Part shown: positions 5,611 to 7,724 of the stretch, piece by piece
How the letters are laid out: every line of letters starts with the position of its first letter
How positions within the stretch are numbered: position 1 is the stretch's first letter
From: Halieaceae bacterium UBA5085
Lineage (GTDB): Bacteria > Pseudomonadota > Gammaproteobacteria > Pseudomonadales > Halieaceae
Reading direction: 5' to 3'
NCBI GenBank assembly: GCA_002414665.1
Contig: DIAF01000020.1
Span: 180,047-187,770 of the forward strand
DNA length: 7,724 nt
The notes under the pieces: model-generated
The model's input: the letters and a program-made list of their open reading frames with translations, nothing else
Database searches by the model: none
What the model was told of the DNA's origin: nothing
Program-made: the position numbers and the translations under genes

Positions 5611-7724
5611 ATGCAAACTCTTATTCGTTTTGCGCTGGAGAACCGACTGTTAGTGGTCGTGATCTCTCTGGCGATGCTTATCGGCGGTTACTTCGCCTAT
5701 CGCACCCTGCCGGTTGACGCCTACCCGGATATTTCACCGGCGTTGGTGCAGGTCTTTGTGGAAACCGAAGGCCTGGCGCCGGAGGAGGTGGAGAAATACG
5801 TCACCTACCCCATCGAAAGCGCCATGAATGGCCTACCGCAACTGGATCACGTGCGGTCGATCTCCAACTTCGGCTTGTCGGTGGTCAATATCTACTTCGA
5901 GGATGGCACCGATATTTACTTTGCCCGCCAGCTGGTGGGGGAACGACTACAGGTGGCCCGGGAGGCTATTCCCGACGGTTTCGGCGAACCGGTGATGGGC
6001 CCCATCACGACAGGACTCGGCCAGATTCTGTTCTACGTGCTGGAGGATACCAGCGGGCAATACAGCAACACCGAGCTGCGGGAAATTCAGGACTGGATCG
6101 TCAAGTTCAACCTACAGACGGTAAAAGGCGTTACGGAAGTCCTCTCCATCGGCGGTGAGGTCAAGCAGTTCCAGGTGCGTATCGACCCCGACGCACTGAT
6201 CCGCTACGACGTATCGCTGCCCGACATCAAGGAGCGCATCGAGGCCAACAATGCCAACGCCGGGGCGCAGTTCATCGTCAAAAACGATGAGGAGTACATC
6301 GTCCGCTCCGTGGGTCTGGCCACGGATCTTGAAGCCCTGCGCAATATCGTGGTGAAAACCATCGACGGCACACCCGTTTACCTGCACCAGCTGGGCGAGC
6401 TGGACATCGGCGGCGAAATCCGCCGCGGCCTCACCACCAAGGACGGCGAAGGTGAAGTGGTCGTGGGCATGGTATTGAAGCTGATCGGCAGCAATACCTC
6501 CCAGGTGATCGGCGCCGTTAAGCAGGAACTAGCCACCATCAATGCCAACCTGCCCGAAGGCGTCGAGGTGCAGCCCTATTACGACCAGGCGACATTGGTC
6601 AAGGCAGCGGTGAGCACGGTGATCAACGCCCTGTTGCAGGGGATTATTCTGGTGGCCCTGGTGCTGTTGGCTTTTATGGGCGGCCTGCGGCCCAGCCTGG
6701 TGGTGGCGCTGTCGATTCCGTTCTCCGTCGGCTTCACCTTCCTCGCCATGAAATTCTTCGATATCTCCGCCAACCTGATGTCGCTGGGCGGGATTGCCAT
6801 CGCCATCGGCATGATGGTGGATGGCGCGGTGGTCGTGGTGGAGAACATCGACCGGATGTTGCGGGAATCCTCCCCGGACGAATCACGCCTGCACCTGGTG
6901 GCGCGGGCCTGTCAGTCAGTGGCGCGCCCGATTCTGTTTGCCATCAGCATTATCATCATTGTGTTCCTGCCGCTGTTCACCTTGCAGGGGGTGGAAGGGG
7001 CGACCTTCCGGCCACTGGCCTATACCGTAGCCGTGGCCATGCTTGGCTCGCTGTTCTTTGCCCTGATTGTGGCACCGGTGGCCTCCTCCCTGTTGATGAA
7101 GCGGCCGGACGCAGACCCCGACAAACCCCGCAAGGACATTGTCAGTTTACTGCTGAAAGGCTACCAACCTCTGGTTCAGGCCATAGTCGCGCGCCGCTGG
7201 ATTGCCGTGACCCTGGCGGCAGTGGTTCTGCTCATTGGCGTTGCCGTCGCGCCGCGGCTGGGCTCGGAGTTTGTGCCGCGTTTCAATGAAGGGGATCTGC
7301 TGATCCGCGCCACCATGGCGCCGTCCATCTCGCTGGAAAAAGCCGAGACGACCATTGGCGTATTCGAGCGGCAATTGATGGCAGCGTTTCCGGAGGTCAC
7401 CCAAGTGGTGTCGCGCATTGGTCGGGGTGAAGTCGGCGCCCATGCCGATCCGGTGAATAACGCGGAGATTTTCGTCGCCCTTAAGCCCCAGGATCAATGG
7501 CAGAGCGCGGAGACGCTGGATGGCTTGTATGCGGCCATGAGTGAAAAATTCGCGGATTTCCCCGGCGCGCAATTCAACTTCACCCAACCGATCGCCGCCG
7601 CCGTGGATGAATTGCTCACCGGTACCAAGGCCGAACTGGCCGCCAAGCTGTTTGGCGATGACCTGGATGTGCTGGTGGAGAAAGCACAGGCTATAGAAAA
7701 GGTGATGCGCACCGTGCAGGGCGC
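5611..7724 (+). CDS. czcA: Heavy-metal RND efflux pump, CzcA family (C-terminus outside window)
   Basis: Inner-membrane proton/metal antiporter that powers the CzcCBA complex. My translation gives 704 codons with no stop; family members have about 1,030-1,060, so roughly a third is missing. The ATG at 5611 follows GGGAG by 6 bases and lies 15 bases after czcB. Visible: TM1 (about 13-30), the PVDAYPDIS motif (35-43), the first periplasmic porter loop (to about 335), TM2-TM6 (about 338-494), TM7 (about 531-548) and the start of the second porter loop. The TM4 proton-relay motif reads AIGMMVDGAVVVVEN (398-412). D404 and E411 match CzcA D408 and E415, but the position of CzcA D402 is Ala398, as in CusA. 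By my alignment, two of the three CusA methionine-ligand positions are Arg566 and Glu667, and the third is not Met, so Cu/Ag is unlikely and a divalent cation such as Zn, Cd, Co or Ni is more likely. The exact metal cannot be set from sequence alone. Confidence 0.95.
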   Translation, partial: MQTLIRFALENRLLVVVISLAMLIGGYFAYRTLPVDAYPDISPALVQVFVETEGLAPEEVEKYVTYPIESAMNGLPQLDHVRSISNFGLSVVNIYFEDGTDIYFARQLVGERLQVAREAIPDGFGEPVMGPITTGLGQILFYVLEDTSGQYSNTELREIQDWIVKFNLQTVKGVTEVLSIGGEVKQFQVRIDPDALIRYDVSLPDIKERIEANNANAGAQFIVKNDEEYIVRSVGLATDLEALRNIVVKTIDGTPVYLHQLGELDIGGEIRRGLTTKDGEGEVVVGMVLKLIGSNTSQVIGAVKQELATINANLPEGVEVQPYYDQATLVKAAVSTVINALLQGIILVALVLLAFMGGLRPSLVVALSIPFSVGFTFLAMKFFDISANLMSLGGIAIAIGMMVDGAVVVVENIDRMLRESSPDESRLHLVARACQSVARPILFAISIIIIVFLPLFTLQGVEGATFRPLAYTVAVAMLGSLFFALIVAPVASSLLMKRPDADPDKPRKDIVSLLLKGYQPLVQAIVARRWIAVTLAAVVLLIGVAVAPRLGSEFVPRFNEGDLLIRATMAPSISLEKAETTIGVFERQLMAAFPEVTQVVSRIGRGEVGAHADPVNNAEIFVALKPQDQWQSAETLDGLYAAMSEKFADFPGAQFNFTQPIAAAVDELLTGTKAELAAKLFGDDLDVLVEKAQAIEKVMRTVQG

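Noticed and set aside
4801..5616. Minus-strand open frame of 271 codons opposite czcB
   Set aside because: Long, but antisense to the conserved czcB domains; codon-bias shadow without a ribosome site or known domain.

Overview
The window is a stretch of metal-resistance DNA from a Gram-negative proteobacterium. Exported and outer-membrane proteins, a Tn21/Tn501-type mer operon and a CzcCBA efflux set all point that way. The genes have high G+C by eye and good Shine-Dalgarno sites. A gammaproteobacterium is my best guess, but the sequence does not fix the genus.

Left part (1-2531): a mercury-resistance operon and its divergent regulator. On the minus strand, reading from about 2060 down to base 1, are merT (inner-membrane Hg(II) transporter), merP (periplasmic Hg(II) carrier) and merA (mercuric reductase; it runs off the left edge about 25 codons before its expected end). 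merR lies on the plus strand. Between merT and merR is a textbook mer promoter/operator: -35 TTGACT, a 19-bp spacer and -10 TAAGCT, with a perfect 20-bp palindrome that overlaps the -35 box and fills nearly all of the spacer. MerP passes Hg(II) to MerT, MerT brings it into the cytoplasm, MerA reduces it to Hg(0) with NADPH, and MerR holds the promoter off until Hg(II) binds.

Middle (2532-2729): about 200 bases without a gene. They hold a weak promoter candidate and a 6-bp inverted repeat just ahead of the next gene. No terminator or transposon end was recognised.

Right part (2730-7724): a second operon, all on the plus strand. It begins with a small exported His/Cys-rich protein (CzcI-like). 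It continues with czcC (outer-membrane channel), czcB (periplasmic adaptor) and czcA (heavy-metal RND pump, cut by the right edge after 704 codons). czcC and czcB overlap by ATGA, and czcB and czcA are 15 bases apart. The pump should export divalent cations (Zn/Cd/Co class) from the periplasm or cytoplasm across the outer membrane.

Most of the window is recognisable biology. The points most worth a second look are the CzcB adaptor without its alpha-helical hairpin, the mixed CzcA/CusA motif in membrane helix 4 of the pump, the merR ribosome-binding site embedded in the mer operator, and the metal-ligand-rich leader gene. I see no wholly new system.
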